This document shows positions 44,892 through 52,711 of a DNA stretch of 64,000 bases, in pieces. The DNA is from an uncultured Collinsella sp. GTDB lineage: Bacteria > Actinomycetota > Coriobacteriia > Coriobacteriales > Coriobacteriaceae. The notes under the pieces were generated by a model. It worked only from the letters and a program-made list of their open reading frames with translations. It was not told where the DNA came from and made no database searches. Location: NCBI GenBank assembly GCA_900540905.1, contig UQHR01000008.1:4777-68776 (forward strand), written 5' to 3'. A program made the translations under genes and the position numbers. The first letter of the stretch is position 1, and each line of letters starts with the position of its first letter.

Positions 44892-46079
44892 ATGTCGAGC
44901 CTCACCGGTAAGTCATTGAACCCTGTTATGAATCGCAGGAGCGTTATCGCGAGCGCAGCAGGTCTGGGGGCGATGTCCATTCTAGCTGGCTGCTCCTCCA
45001 ACGGCGGCGACAGTGGTTCCGCTTCGGGCGACGCTTCGTTTAAGATCGGCACCATCGGCCCGCTGACCGGCGCCAACGCGTCCTACGGCAAGTCCGTTAC
45101 CCAGGCTGTCGAGCTTGGCTGCAAGGATTTCTCGACCAAGGAGCTGCCGCTTGTCAGCAAGGCCGAGGACGACCAGGCCGACGGCGAGAAGGCCGTCAAC
45201 GCCTTCAACACCCTGCTCGACTGGGGCATGCAGGCCCTCGTCGGCCCGACCACCACGGGTGCGTCGGTTGCCGTTGCCGCAGAGTGTGGTAACGACCCCG
45301 AGACGTTCATGATCACCCCGTCCGCGTCCTCCGAGGACGTTACCAAGGGCAAGGATTGCGTCTTCCAGGTTTGCTTCACCGACCCCAACCAGGGTGTCAA
45401 CGCTGCCAAGTTCCTGGCGCAGAAGTATGCGAACGAGAAGTTCGTGCTGTTCTATAACTCCGGCGACGCCTATTCTTCGGGCATCGCAGATTCTTTTAAG
45501 GCCCAGGCCGCTAAGTCTAAGCTTGAGATTGTCGACGAGGAGACCTTCAAGGACGACTCTGCTACGAGTTTTACCAACCAGCTGACCAAGGCAAAGCAGG
45601 CCGGCGCCACCATGATTTTTGCACCGATCTACTACACGCCCGCATCCGTCCTGCTCAAGAACGCCAAGGACATGGGCTACGACGTCAAGATGATGGGCTG
45701 CGACGGTATGGACGGTATCCTGGGCGTGGAAGGTTTCGACACCTCTCTGGCCGAGGGTCTGCTGCTCATGACCCCATTCTCCGCCGATGACGAGAAGAAT
45801 GCCGACTTCGTCAACGCCTACAAGGATAAGTATGGCGAGACTCCGGACCAGTTTGCCGCCGACGCCTACGACGGCGTGCATGCGGTGGTCGAGGCCCTCA
45901 AGGAAGCCGGCCTGGGTGCCGACGCCGACCCGACCGAGGTTGCCGAGAAGCTTCCCGAGGCTATGCGCAACATTACCGTTGACGGTCTGACTGGCAAGCT
46001 CTCCTGGAACGACAAGGGCCAGGTCCAGAAGGACCCGACGGCGTACGTCATTACCGACGGCAAGTACGTACAGGCCTAA
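44892..46079 (+). CDS. livJ: Branched-chain amino acid ABC transporter substrate-binding lipoprotein
   Basis: A Sec signal with lipobox SILAGC at the N-terminus anchors it to the membrane. The periplasmic-binding-protein fold follows: FKIGTIGPLTGANASYGKS, VGPTTTGASVAVA, ADDEKNADFVNAYKDKYGE and LSWNDKGQV. GAGAGGAGAGC precedes the ATG. It starts the livJHMGF operon, with two hairpins before livH that may reduce downstream expression. Leucine, isoleucine and valine are the usual substrates, but related proteins bind other amino acids. The spacer 44621-44891 is AT-rich and holds the promoter. Confidence 0.92.
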   Translation: MSSLTGKSLNPVMNRRSVIASAAGLGAMSILAGCSSNGGDSGSASGDASFKIGTIGPLTGANASYGKSVTQAVELGCKDFSTKELPLVSKAEDDQADGEKAVNAFNTLLDWGMQALVGPTTTGASVAVAAECGNDPETFMITPSASSEDVTKGKDCVFQVCFTDPNQGVNAAKFLAQKYANEKFVLFYNSGDAYSSGIADSFKAQAAKSKLEIVDEETFKDDSATSFTNQLTKAKQAGATMIFAPIYYTPASVLLKNAKDMGYDVKMMGCDGMDGILGVEGFDTSLAEGLLLMTPFSADDEKNADFVNAYKDKYGETPDQFAADAYDGVHAVVEALKEAGLGADADPTEVAEKLPEAMRNITVDGLTGKLSWNDKGQVQKDPTAYVITDGKYVQA

Positions 46080-46111
46080 TTGGCCGCCTTACATAGAGCG
46101 GTTTTGATCCC

Positions 46112-46171
46112 AAGCAGGGGAGGTTTTGGCCTTCCCTGCTTGCTTGGTATCTAGGGACGATGTAACGTCCC
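46112..46171 (+). promoter_or_regulatory. Two hairpins between livJ and livH
   Basis: AAGCAGGGGAGG (46112-46123) pairs with 46130-46141 (one G-U), and GGGACG (46154-46159) pairs with CGTCCC (46166-46171) before TGTTTCAT. They probably act as partial terminators or RNA stabilisers, so that the binding protein is made in excess over the permease. Confidence 0.55.
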
Positions 46172-46218
46172 TGTTTCATACATTAACTGGAAACCTATTC
46201 GAAAGGGGGATGTGGAAC

Positions 46219-47100
46219 ATGACGGTCTTTATCCAATACCTGGTCAACGGCCTGTCCATGGGCAGCGTCTACGCCATCATCGCGTTGGGCTACACCATGG
46301 TCTACGGTATCGCCAAGATGCTGAACTTCGCTCACGGCGACGTCATCATGGTCGGTGCCTATGTCTCGTTCTGCGCCACGTCGTATCTCGGCCTCCCGGG
46401 CTGGGCATCTGTAGTTCTCTCTTGTGTGGCCTGCACGGTTCTCGGTGTTCTCATTGAGGGTCTGGCCTATAAGCCGCTGCGTCAGGCGGGTCCGCTGGCC
46501 GTTCTAATCACGGCTATCGGCGTGTCTTACTTCCTGCAGAACGCCGCGCAGCTTCTGTGGGGCGCCACGCCCAAGAACTTCACTTCGCTCGTCACCTTCC
46601 AGGTGCCGGAGTTCTTGGCCAAGTTCAACGTAAGCGCCGTCTCACTCGTCACCATCGTCGCCTGCCTGGTTATCATGGCCGGCCTGATGTTCTTTACAGG
46701 TAAGACCAAGATGGGCAAAGCCATGCGCGCCGTGTCCGAGGACAAGGCCGCCGCTCAGCTCATGGGCATCAACGTCAACCGTACCATCTCGATGACGTTC
46801 GCCATCGGCTCTGCCCTTGCCGCCAACGCCGGCGTGCTGTTGTGCTCCTACTCGCCGGTGCTGCAGCCCACGACGGGCGCCATGCCTGGCATCAAAGCCT
46901 TCGACGCCGCCGTCTTCGGTGGCATCGGCTCCATCCCCGGCGCCTTTGTCGGTGGCATTCTTATCGGCATCATCGAGGCGATGGCACAGGCTTACATTTC
47001 CACGAGCCTTGCCAACTCCATCGTCTTTGGTGTTCTGATCATCGTCCTGCTCGTCAAGCCTGCCGGCCTCTTGGGCAAGTACGTCCCCGAGAAGGTGTAG
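46219..47100 (+). CDS. livH: Branched-chain amino acid ABC permease LivH
   Basis: The ATG at 46219 has GGGGG at a better distance than the ATG at 46210. A permease of the LivH type with eight or so segments: MTVFIQYLVNGLSMGSVYAI, MLNFAHGDVIMVGAYV and FGGIGSIPGAFVGG. It forms the membrane channel with LivM. 293 residues is the expected length. livM starts immediately after its stop. Confidence 0.92.
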   Translation: MTVFIQYLVNGLSMGSVYAIIALGYTMVYGIAKMLNFAHGDVIMVGAYVSFCATSYLGLPGWASVVLSCVACTVLGVLIEGLAYKPLRQAGPLAVLITAIGVSYFLQNAAQLLWGATPKNFTSLVTFQVPEFLAKFNVSAVSLVTIVACLVIMAGLMFFTGKTKMGKAMRAVSEDKAAAQLMGINVNRTISMTFAIGSALAANAGVLLCSYSPVLQPTTGAMPGIKAFDAAVFGGIGSIPGAFVGGILIGIIEAMAQAYISTSLANSIVFGVLIIVLLVKPAGLLGKYVPEKV

Positions 47101-48189
47101 GTGAGCGTTATGAAGTTTCTTAAAGACAAGCAGACGCGTCACGACTTTGTTACGTACGCCATGTGCCTTGTGGCGTTCGCCATCGTGTTCTTTATGCAGT
47201 CTAACCACATGATTCCGCGCATGATCGCCGGTCAGCTGGTTCCCATCACGGCCTATATCGTCATGGCCATCTCCCTTAACCTCGTCGTCGGCATCGCGGG
47301 CGACTTGTCGCTGGGCCACGCGGGCTTTATGAGCGTCGGCGCCTATACGGGCATCGTTACCGCTGTCGCGCTGGAGAGCGCCGTTCCCTCCGATCCGGTG
47401 CGCCTTATCATCAGCATTGTGGTCGGCGCTATCGCCGCTGCCATCTTGGGCTTCTTGATTGGTATCCCGGTCCTGCGCCTGAGCGGCGACTATCTGGCCA
47501 TCGTGACCCTGGCTTTTGGCGAGATCATCAAAGAGATCGTCACCTGCCTCATTGTGGGCGTCGACTCCCGCGGCCTGCACGTGATCTTTAACATCACGGG
47601 TAACTCTACGATCGACGACCTGCACCTGCTCGAGGACGGCACCGCCATCATCAAGGGTGCCCAGGGCGCCTCGGGCGTGTCGACGTACTCGACCTTCCTC
47701 GCCGGTGCCATCCTGGTCATGGTCGCACTCGTGATCGTGCTCAACCTGGTTCGCAGCCGTACCGGCCGTGCCATTATGGCCGTGCGCGATAACAAGATTG
47801 CAGCCGAGTCCGTAGGCATCTCCGTCACCGAGTACCGCATGATCGCCTTCGTGGTTTCCGCTGCCCTCGCCGGTGCTGCCGGAGCCCTCTTCGGCGGTAA
47901 CTTCTCGCAGCTCTCCGCCACTAAGTTCGACTTCAACACGTCCATCCTCATCCTGGTGTTCGTGGTCCTGGGCGGTCTGGGCAATATGCGCGGCTCCGTC
48001 ATCGCGGCGGCGCTGCTCACGGTGCTTCCCGAGCTGCTCCGCCAGTTCTCGGACTACCGCATGCTCATCTACGCCATCGTGTTGATCCTGGTTATGGTCT
48101 TTACTAACAACCCGCAGCTCAAGGCGTTCTTCGCACGCATCAAGGACCGCTTTGCTTCCAAGAAGGAGGTGGCAGCCGATGCCCAGTAA
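47101..48189 (+). CDS. livM: Branched-chain amino acid ABC permease LivM
   Basis: LivM type: VGIAGDLSLGHAGFMSVGAY, then GDYLAIVTLAFGEIIKEI, and GGNFSQLSATKFDFNTSILI near the C-terminus. It starts with GTG right after livH's stop (an ATG three codons on is also possible) and overlaps livG by 11 bases. It pairs with LivH in the channel. 362 residues is normal. Confidence 0.92.
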   Translation: MSVMKFLKDKQTRHDFVTYAMCLVAFAIVFFMQSNHMIPRMIAGQLVPITAYIVMAISLNLVVGIAGDLSLGHAGFMSVGAYTGIVTAVALESAVPSDPVRLIISIVVGAIAAAILGFLIGIPVLRLSGDYLAIVTLAFGEIIKEIVTCLIVGVDSRGLHVIFNITGNSTIDDLHLLEDGTAIIKGAQGASGVSTYSTFLAGAILVMVALVIVLNLVRSRTGRAIMAVRDNKIAAESVGISVTEYRMIAFVVSAALAGAAGALFGGNFSQLSATKFDFNTSILILVFVVLGGLGNMRGSVIAAALLTVLPELLRQFSDYRMLIYAIVLILVMVFTNNPQLKAFFARIKDRFASKKEVAADAQ

Positions 48190-49039
48190 GTTTGAATTCA
48201 ACAAGGGCAAGATGGTTCCGTATCCTTCTGGCGCCATCGTTCCCGACCGCGACCTGGGCGAGCGCCCGGCGCTCGAGTGCATCCACCTGGGCATTGAATT
48301 CGGTGGTCTTAAGGCAGTCGACGACTTTAGCCTGACTATCGGCAAGACCGAGATCGCCGGTCTCATCGGCCCCAACGGCGCTGGCAAGACCACGGTCTTC
48401 AACCTGCTCACCAAGGTGTACCAGCCTACGCACGGCACCATCCTGCTCGACGGTGAGGACACTTCGGGCAAGTCGGTCTACCAGGTCAACCGCATGGGTA
48501 TTGCCCGTACGTTCCAGAACATCCGTCTGTTCAACACCATGACGGTGGAGGACAACGTCAAGGTCGGCCTGCACAACCAGGAGCGCTACTCCGGTTTTGA
48601 GGGCGTGCTGCGCCTGCCTACGTATTGGAAGCACGAGAAGGCCGCCCACGAGCGCGCCATGGAGCTGCTGTCCATCTTTGACATGGAGCACCTGGCAAAT
48701 GAACAGGCCGGCTCGCTTCCTTACGGCGCTCAGCGTCGTCTGGAGATCGTTCGCGCGCTTGCCACCAACCCCAAACTGCTGCTGCTCGACGAGCCTGCCG
48801 CCGGCATGAACCCGTCCGAGACCGCGGAGCTCATGGAGAACATCGTCAAGATTCGCGACACCTTTGGTATCGCCATCATGCTTATCGAGCATGATATGTC
48901 GCTCGTTATGAACATCTGCGAGGGCATCTGCGTGCTCAACTTTGGTAAGGTCATCGCCAAGGGCACGGCCGAGGAGATCCAGAACAACGACGCTGTTATC
49001 GAGGCATATCTGGGCAAGCAGGATAAGGGGGAGAACTAA
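48179..49039 (+). CDS. livG: Branched-chain amino acid ABC ATPase LivG
   Basis: ATG start inside the end of livM. Walker A is GPNGAGKT, the signature is SLPYGAQRRLEI, and Walker B is LLLLDEPAAGMNP. The C-terminal segment (ICVLNFGKVIAKGTAEEIQNN) is typical of the group. 286 residues, normal. It partners LivF in powering the importer. Confidence 0.92.
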   Translation: MPSKFEFNKGKMVPYPSGAIVPDRDLGERPALECIHLGIEFGGLKAVDDFSLTIGKTEIAGLIGPNGAGKTTVFNLLTKVYQPTHGTILLDGEDTSGKSVYQVNRMGIARTFQNIRLFNTMTVEDNVKVGLHNQERYSGFEGVLRLPTYWKHEKAAHERAMELLSIFDMEHLANEQAGSLPYGAQRRLEIVRALATNPKLLLLDEPAAGMNPSETAELMENIVKIRDTFGIAIMLIEHDMSLVMNICEGICVLNFGKVIAKGTAEEIQNNDAVIEAYLGKQDKGEN

Positions 49040-49753
49040 ATGGCAGAGCCGATGCTTTCCGTCTACAACATCAACGTCTGGTACGGCGCTATCCACGCCA
49101 TCAAGGACATCTCCTTTAACGTCAACGAGGGCGAGATCGTGGCTCTGATCGGTGCCAACGGCGCCGGCAAGTCCACGACGCTTAAGACCGTCTCGGGCCT
49201 GCTGCGTTCCAAGACCGGCTCCATCAAGTTTATGGGCGAGGACATTACCCATACGCCTGCCGACAAGCTGGTGGGCAAGGGCCTGGCCCAGGTGCCCGAG
49301 GGCCGTCGCGCGTTTTTGCAGATGACGGTCGAGGAGAACCTGGAAATGGGTGCCTATACGCAGCCCAAGTCCACGGTTGCCCCGGGCCTTGAGCGCGTCT
49401 ACGAGCAGTTCCCGCGCCTTAAGGAGCGCCGCCGTCAGGTCGCCGGCACCCTTTCGGGCGGCGAGCAGCAGATGCTCGTTATGGGCCGCGCACTTATGAG
49501 CAACCCCAAGCTGCTTATGCTCGACGAGCCCTCCATGGGCCTGGCGCCGATTCTGATCGAGCAGATCTTCCAGATTGTCGAGGACCTGCACAAGGCCGGC
49601 ACCACGGTGCTTCTGGTCGAGCAGAACGCGCAGATGGCGCTTTCCATCGCCACGCGCGGCTACGTGCTCGAGACCGGCAAGATCACCATGACCGGCACCG
49701 GCCAGGAGCTCCTGCACGACGACAACGTGCGCAAGGCTTACTTGGGCGGTTAA
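49040..49753 (+). CDS. livF: Branched-chain amino acid ABC ATPase LivF
   Basis: Walker A is GANGAGKS, the signature is LSGGEQQML and Walker B is LLMLDEPSMGLAP, with VEQNAQMALSIATRGYVLE near the end. It follows the livG stop by zero bases. It is the last gene of the operon and is followed by a clear terminator. 237 residues. Confidence 0.93.
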   Translation: MAEPMLSVYNINVWYGAIHAIKDISFNVNEGEIVALIGANGAGKSTTLKTVSGLLRSKTGSIKFMGEDITHTPADKLVGKGLAQVPEGRRAFLQMTVEENLEMGAYTQPKSTVAPGLERVYEQFPRLKERRRQVAGTLSGGEQQMLVMGRALMSNPKLLMLDEPSMGLAPILIEQIFQIVEDLHKAGTTVLLVEQNAQMALSIATRGYVLETGKITMTGTGQELLHDDNVRKAYLGG

Positions 49754-49763
49754 TCCATTCAAC

Positions 49764-49798
49764 AAAGGGGCGCTGGCTATCCCGGTCAGCGCCCCTTT
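49764..49798 (+). terminator. Terminator after livF
   Basis: AAAGGGGCGCTG (49764-49775) is inverted at 49787-49798, followed by TTAA. It ends the livJHMGF operon. Confidence 0.85.
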
Positions 49799-49800
49799 TT

Positions 49801-49869
49801 AAGTTGCGGTGAAATAGGGACTAATTGGGGGTTCAAGAAGCCAAAACAGTCCCTATTCCACCGCAACTT
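49801..49869. repeat. 22-bp-arm inverted repeat between livF and cutC
   Basis: The arms 49801-49822 and 49848-49869 pair with one mismatch around a 25-base loop. Core sequence AGTCCCTATTxCACCGCAAC. Two further hairpins of this window have the same layout (13180-13216 and 3837-3957), though the sequences differ. It is too long for a normal terminator and lies after one already present. Confidence 0.7.
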
Positions 49870-49927
49870 CATGGGGGCGTGCGACAATGCCCGTCGGAAA
49901 ACACTTGCTGCCTTTGGGGGTCTATCT

Positions 49928-50605
49928 ATGCTGTACGAGTTTTGTGCCGAGAACTTTGAGCGTGTGCCGGCGGCTATCGATGCCGGTGCTAAGCGCATTG
50001 AGTTGTGCGACAACCTTGCCGTCGGTGGTACCACGCCCTCGGCCGGCGTTATCAGCACTACGGTCAGCTATGCTCACGAGCATGACGCGCGAGTGATGTG
50101 CATGATTCGCCCGCGTGGCGGTGACTTTCACTACAACCAGGACGAGCTGCGCATGATGGAGATGGACTTGGGTCTTGCCGTGAGCGCCGGCGTTGACGGC
50201 CTGGTCTTTGGCTGCTGCAAGCCCTGTGCCGGCGGCTGGGCGCTCGACGAGCTCACCCTCGGCGCCCTCGTGATGGCTACGGGCTGCGCGACCGAGGAGT
50301 GCAAGCGTGGGGCCATCGATATCACCTTTCACATGGCCTTTGACCAGCTCTCGCTCGAGGCTCAGCTCGATGCCATTGACACATTCGCCGACTGCGGCAT
50401 CACGCGCATCCTGACGCATGGTGGTGCTGCCGGAACGCCGATCGAGGACAACCTGGAGCACCTGTCGCGTCTTGTCGAGTATGCGGGCGACCGCCTGACC
50501 ATTCTTCCCGGTGGCGGCATTTCCACGGCCAATCGCGATACCGTGGCGGCGGCACTGGGCGTCTCCGAACTCCATGGCACCAAGATCGTGCCGCTGGAGG
50601 TATAA
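49928..50605 (+). CDS. cutC: CutC copper homeostasis family protein
   Basis: CutC fold: EFCAENFERVPAAIDAGAKRIELCDNLAVGGTTPS, shortened core CAENFERVPAAIDAG, the MIRPRGGDFHY segment and DGLVFGCC. Start at 49928 behind GGGGG. CutC is named for copper tolerance in E. coli, although its activity is debated. 225 residues, normal. It ends 3 bases before the next gene, so the two are co-transcribed. Confidence 0.88.
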   Translation: MLYEFCAENFERVPAAIDAGAKRIELCDNLAVGGTTPSAGVISTTVSYAHEHDARVMCMIRPRGGDFHYNQDELRMMEMDLGLAVSAGVDGLVFGCCKPCAGGWALDELTLGALVMATGCATEECKRGAIDITFHMAFDQLSLEAQLDAIDTFADCGITRILTHGGAAGTPIEDNLEHLSRLVEYAGDRLTILPGGGISTANRDTVAAALGVSELHGTKIVPLEV

Positions 50606-50608
50606 CCC

Positions 50609-51406
50609 GTGGCGCTGGTATTTGACGTTCAGCAGGCGAACGGTAAGCCCGACGACAACCGTCGTCCCGGCACCGCGTGCCCCTTTTGCGATACCGAGGA
50701 ACTCGCCAATATCATCCGGCGCGACGGTGGCTGCATCTGGCTCGAGAATAAGTTTAAGACCTTGCGGGCCACTCGCCAGACCGTATTGATTGAGTCGTCC
50801 GACCACGACGCCGACCTGGTGACCTATGCGCCGGACGAGCTGCATCATGTTATGCGGTTTGCCCTGGATTGCTGGCAGCGGATGATTGACTCCCGACAGT
50901 ATCGCAGCGTTCTCATGTACAAGAACAAGGGCCCACTTTCGGGCGGCAGTCTGGTCCATCCGCACATGCAGATTGTGGGTTTGGAGCAGGAAGACGGCTA
51001 TGCTTCGCTGGCTTCCGCCAATTTCGAAGGCATCAATGTCTGGCAACAGGGGAGAATCTCGGTCAATATCTCAGCCGAACCGATCATGGGGTTCTTTGAG
51101 ATCAACGTTTCAGCCCCGCAGGGAATCGCCGCCAGCGATGACGCACGAGACCAAGCCGAGGCGGATCTCTTTGCCGATGCGATCCAGGTAGCTCTGCGCT
51201 ATATCCTAAACGAGCACCACGGTGGTCGCGCAGAGTCGTACAACTTGTTCTTCTATCACCTGGGCGGTCGGACCATTGCCAAGGCGCTGCCGCGTTGGGT
51301 GGTTTCGCCCTACTTTGTCGGCTATCGTTTGGCCCAAGTCAATGCCGAGACGACGCTCGATATCGATGCTGAGCGTCTGCGTGCGCATCTGGAAACGCTC
51401 GTATAG
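50609..51406 (+). CDS. DUF4931/GalT-like HIT-superfamily protein
   Basis: Cys24 and Cys27 (CPFC) may bind zinc, and LVHPHMQIVGL (His117) resembles the HPHGQ active-site segment of galactose-1-phosphate uridylyltransferase. The fold is therefore a HIT-type nucleotidyltransferase, but residues that identify GalT itself were not all seen. At 265 residues it is shorter than GalT. It follows cutC by 3 bases. No galactose genes are nearby. The reaction is unknown. Confidence 0.65.
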   Translation: MALVFDVQQANGKPDDNRRPGTACPFCDTEELANIIRRDGGCIWLENKFKTLRATRQTVLIESSDHDADLVTYAPDELHHVMRFALDCWQRMIDSRQYRSVLMYKNKGPLSGGSLVHPHMQIVGLEQEDGYASLASANFEGINVWQQGRISVNISAEPIMGFFEINVSAPQGIAASDDARDQAEADLFADAIQVALRYILNEHHGGRAESYNLFFYHLGGRTIAKALPRWVVSPYFVGYRLAQVNAETTLDIDAERLRAHLETLV

Positions 51407-51436
51407 CAAGACTAACACCCGCGTAATGCGGACAGC

Positions 51437-52435
51437 CTAGCGTGCCAACGCGTCGCGGCCGGCTTCGACCCGCTTGCGCTGTTTGGTGCGCTCCTCGCCG
51501 GTTAGGCACTCAAAGAGATGCCCGATAATCGAGGCCAGCACCTGCTGAAACAGCGTGCCGCACATGACGGGGAACACGACCTCGCCCGGAAAGTACTGCG
51601 TGGCGATGACGGCGCCCGAAGAGATGTTGCGCATGCCGCAGGTAAAGCACATGGTGGTCGTCTCGCTATACGGCAGGTGCAGGGCCCGGGCGATCAGGAC
51701 GCCGATGATAAAGCCGCTGATGGCGAACACCAGGATAAAGAGCGCGACTTCTAAGCGCTCAACATTCACGTGTAGCACGTACTCGCTCATAGCGGTGGAG
51801 TTGGACGCGATGACGCCCATCATCATGAACTTGCAGGCGGGCGAGAGCGCGGGGGAGAGTTTCTCGTGGCCCCAGCCGCGCGTGAGTTCATTGATGACAA
51901 TACCGAGCACAGCGGGGATGGCGATCATAAAGGCCATGTTCTGCATCATGTTCGGCACGTCGATCGAGACAGTGGCGCCCAGCAGGAGCTTGAGCGTAAG
52001 CGGAATCGTCACAGGTGAGATGACCGAGGACGTCAGGATGATGGTGAGCGCGAGCGGGCCGTTGCCGCCGAACATGCTGATCCACATAAAAGCGGTGACG
52101 GCCACGGGCACGCTGTATTCGAGCACGATGCCGCAGACAAGGTTGGGGTTGGCGCCAAAGAATAACGATCCCATGGCATAGGCTGCGATAGGGATAAGCA
52201 CCGCCGAGACGAGTAACGCCAAGACCAGGTGCAGCGGACGGCGGAACACCTCGGTTACCTGGTGAAAGGTGTTGCTGAGCGCACCTTGGAACGTCATAAA
52301 GGCAAACAGGGCGGGAACGATGGGCTTGAGTACGCCAATCTGTTGGGGAAAGAGCACGCCGAGCGCCACGCAAATCGGAACGATGACCTGCATATGCCCC
52401 GCGAGAAACTTGCCCAGTCCAACCCATTGCTTCAT
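51437..52435 (-). CDS. Bile acid:sodium symporter (BASS) family transporter
   Basis: Ten hydrophobic segments in 332 residues. The regions VPVAVTAFMWISMFGGNGPLAL and CGMRNISSGAVIATQYFPGEVV match the BASS family cores. It imports anionic organic solutes with sodium; bile acid specificity is not implied. The terminal extension HLFECLTGEERTKQRKR is cytoplasmic. It converges with the GalT-like gene. Confidence 0.82.
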   Translation of the reverse strand: MKQWVGLGKFLAGHMQVIVPICVALGVLFPQQIGVLKPIVPALFAFMTFQGALSNTFHQVTEVFRRPLHLVLALLVSAVLIPIAAYAMGSLFFGANPNLVCGIVLEYSVPVAVTAFMWISMFGGNGPLALTIILTSSVISPVTIPLTLKLLLGATVSIDVPNMMQNMAFMIAIPAVLGIVINELTRGWGHEKLSPALSPACKFMMMGVIASNSTAMSEYVLHVNVERLEVALFILVFAISGFIIGVLIARALHLPYSETTTMCFTCGMRNISSGAVIATQYFPGEVVFPVMCGTLFQQVLASIIGHLFECLTGEERTKQRKRVEAGRDALAR

Positions 52436-52711
52436 ATGCGCTTGTGACTCCCTTTGCCCGTGAACCCGTTTTGAATGGATATGCTAGACGCTCGCATGCG
52501 TCCGTGCGTCAGAAACGCTCAAATATTTCGGGGCTATTACCGGCATCGTTTACCGAAACCGCGGCGTGCTGCGGCGATTTGCGTCTGCTCTGCACGGTAT
52601 AATAAATCCGTTCAACAGATCTGCCTGCCGAAGCGGGCATACACAGAGGACTCATCGCTATGAACCGTGAGAGGTATCGCGGCGACCTGCCCCTATCGGG
52701 GGTGGGCGCCT

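Noticed and set aside
46642..49765. Long minus-strand frames opposite livHMGF
   Set aside because: Shadows of conserved ABC genes with no start signals of their own.
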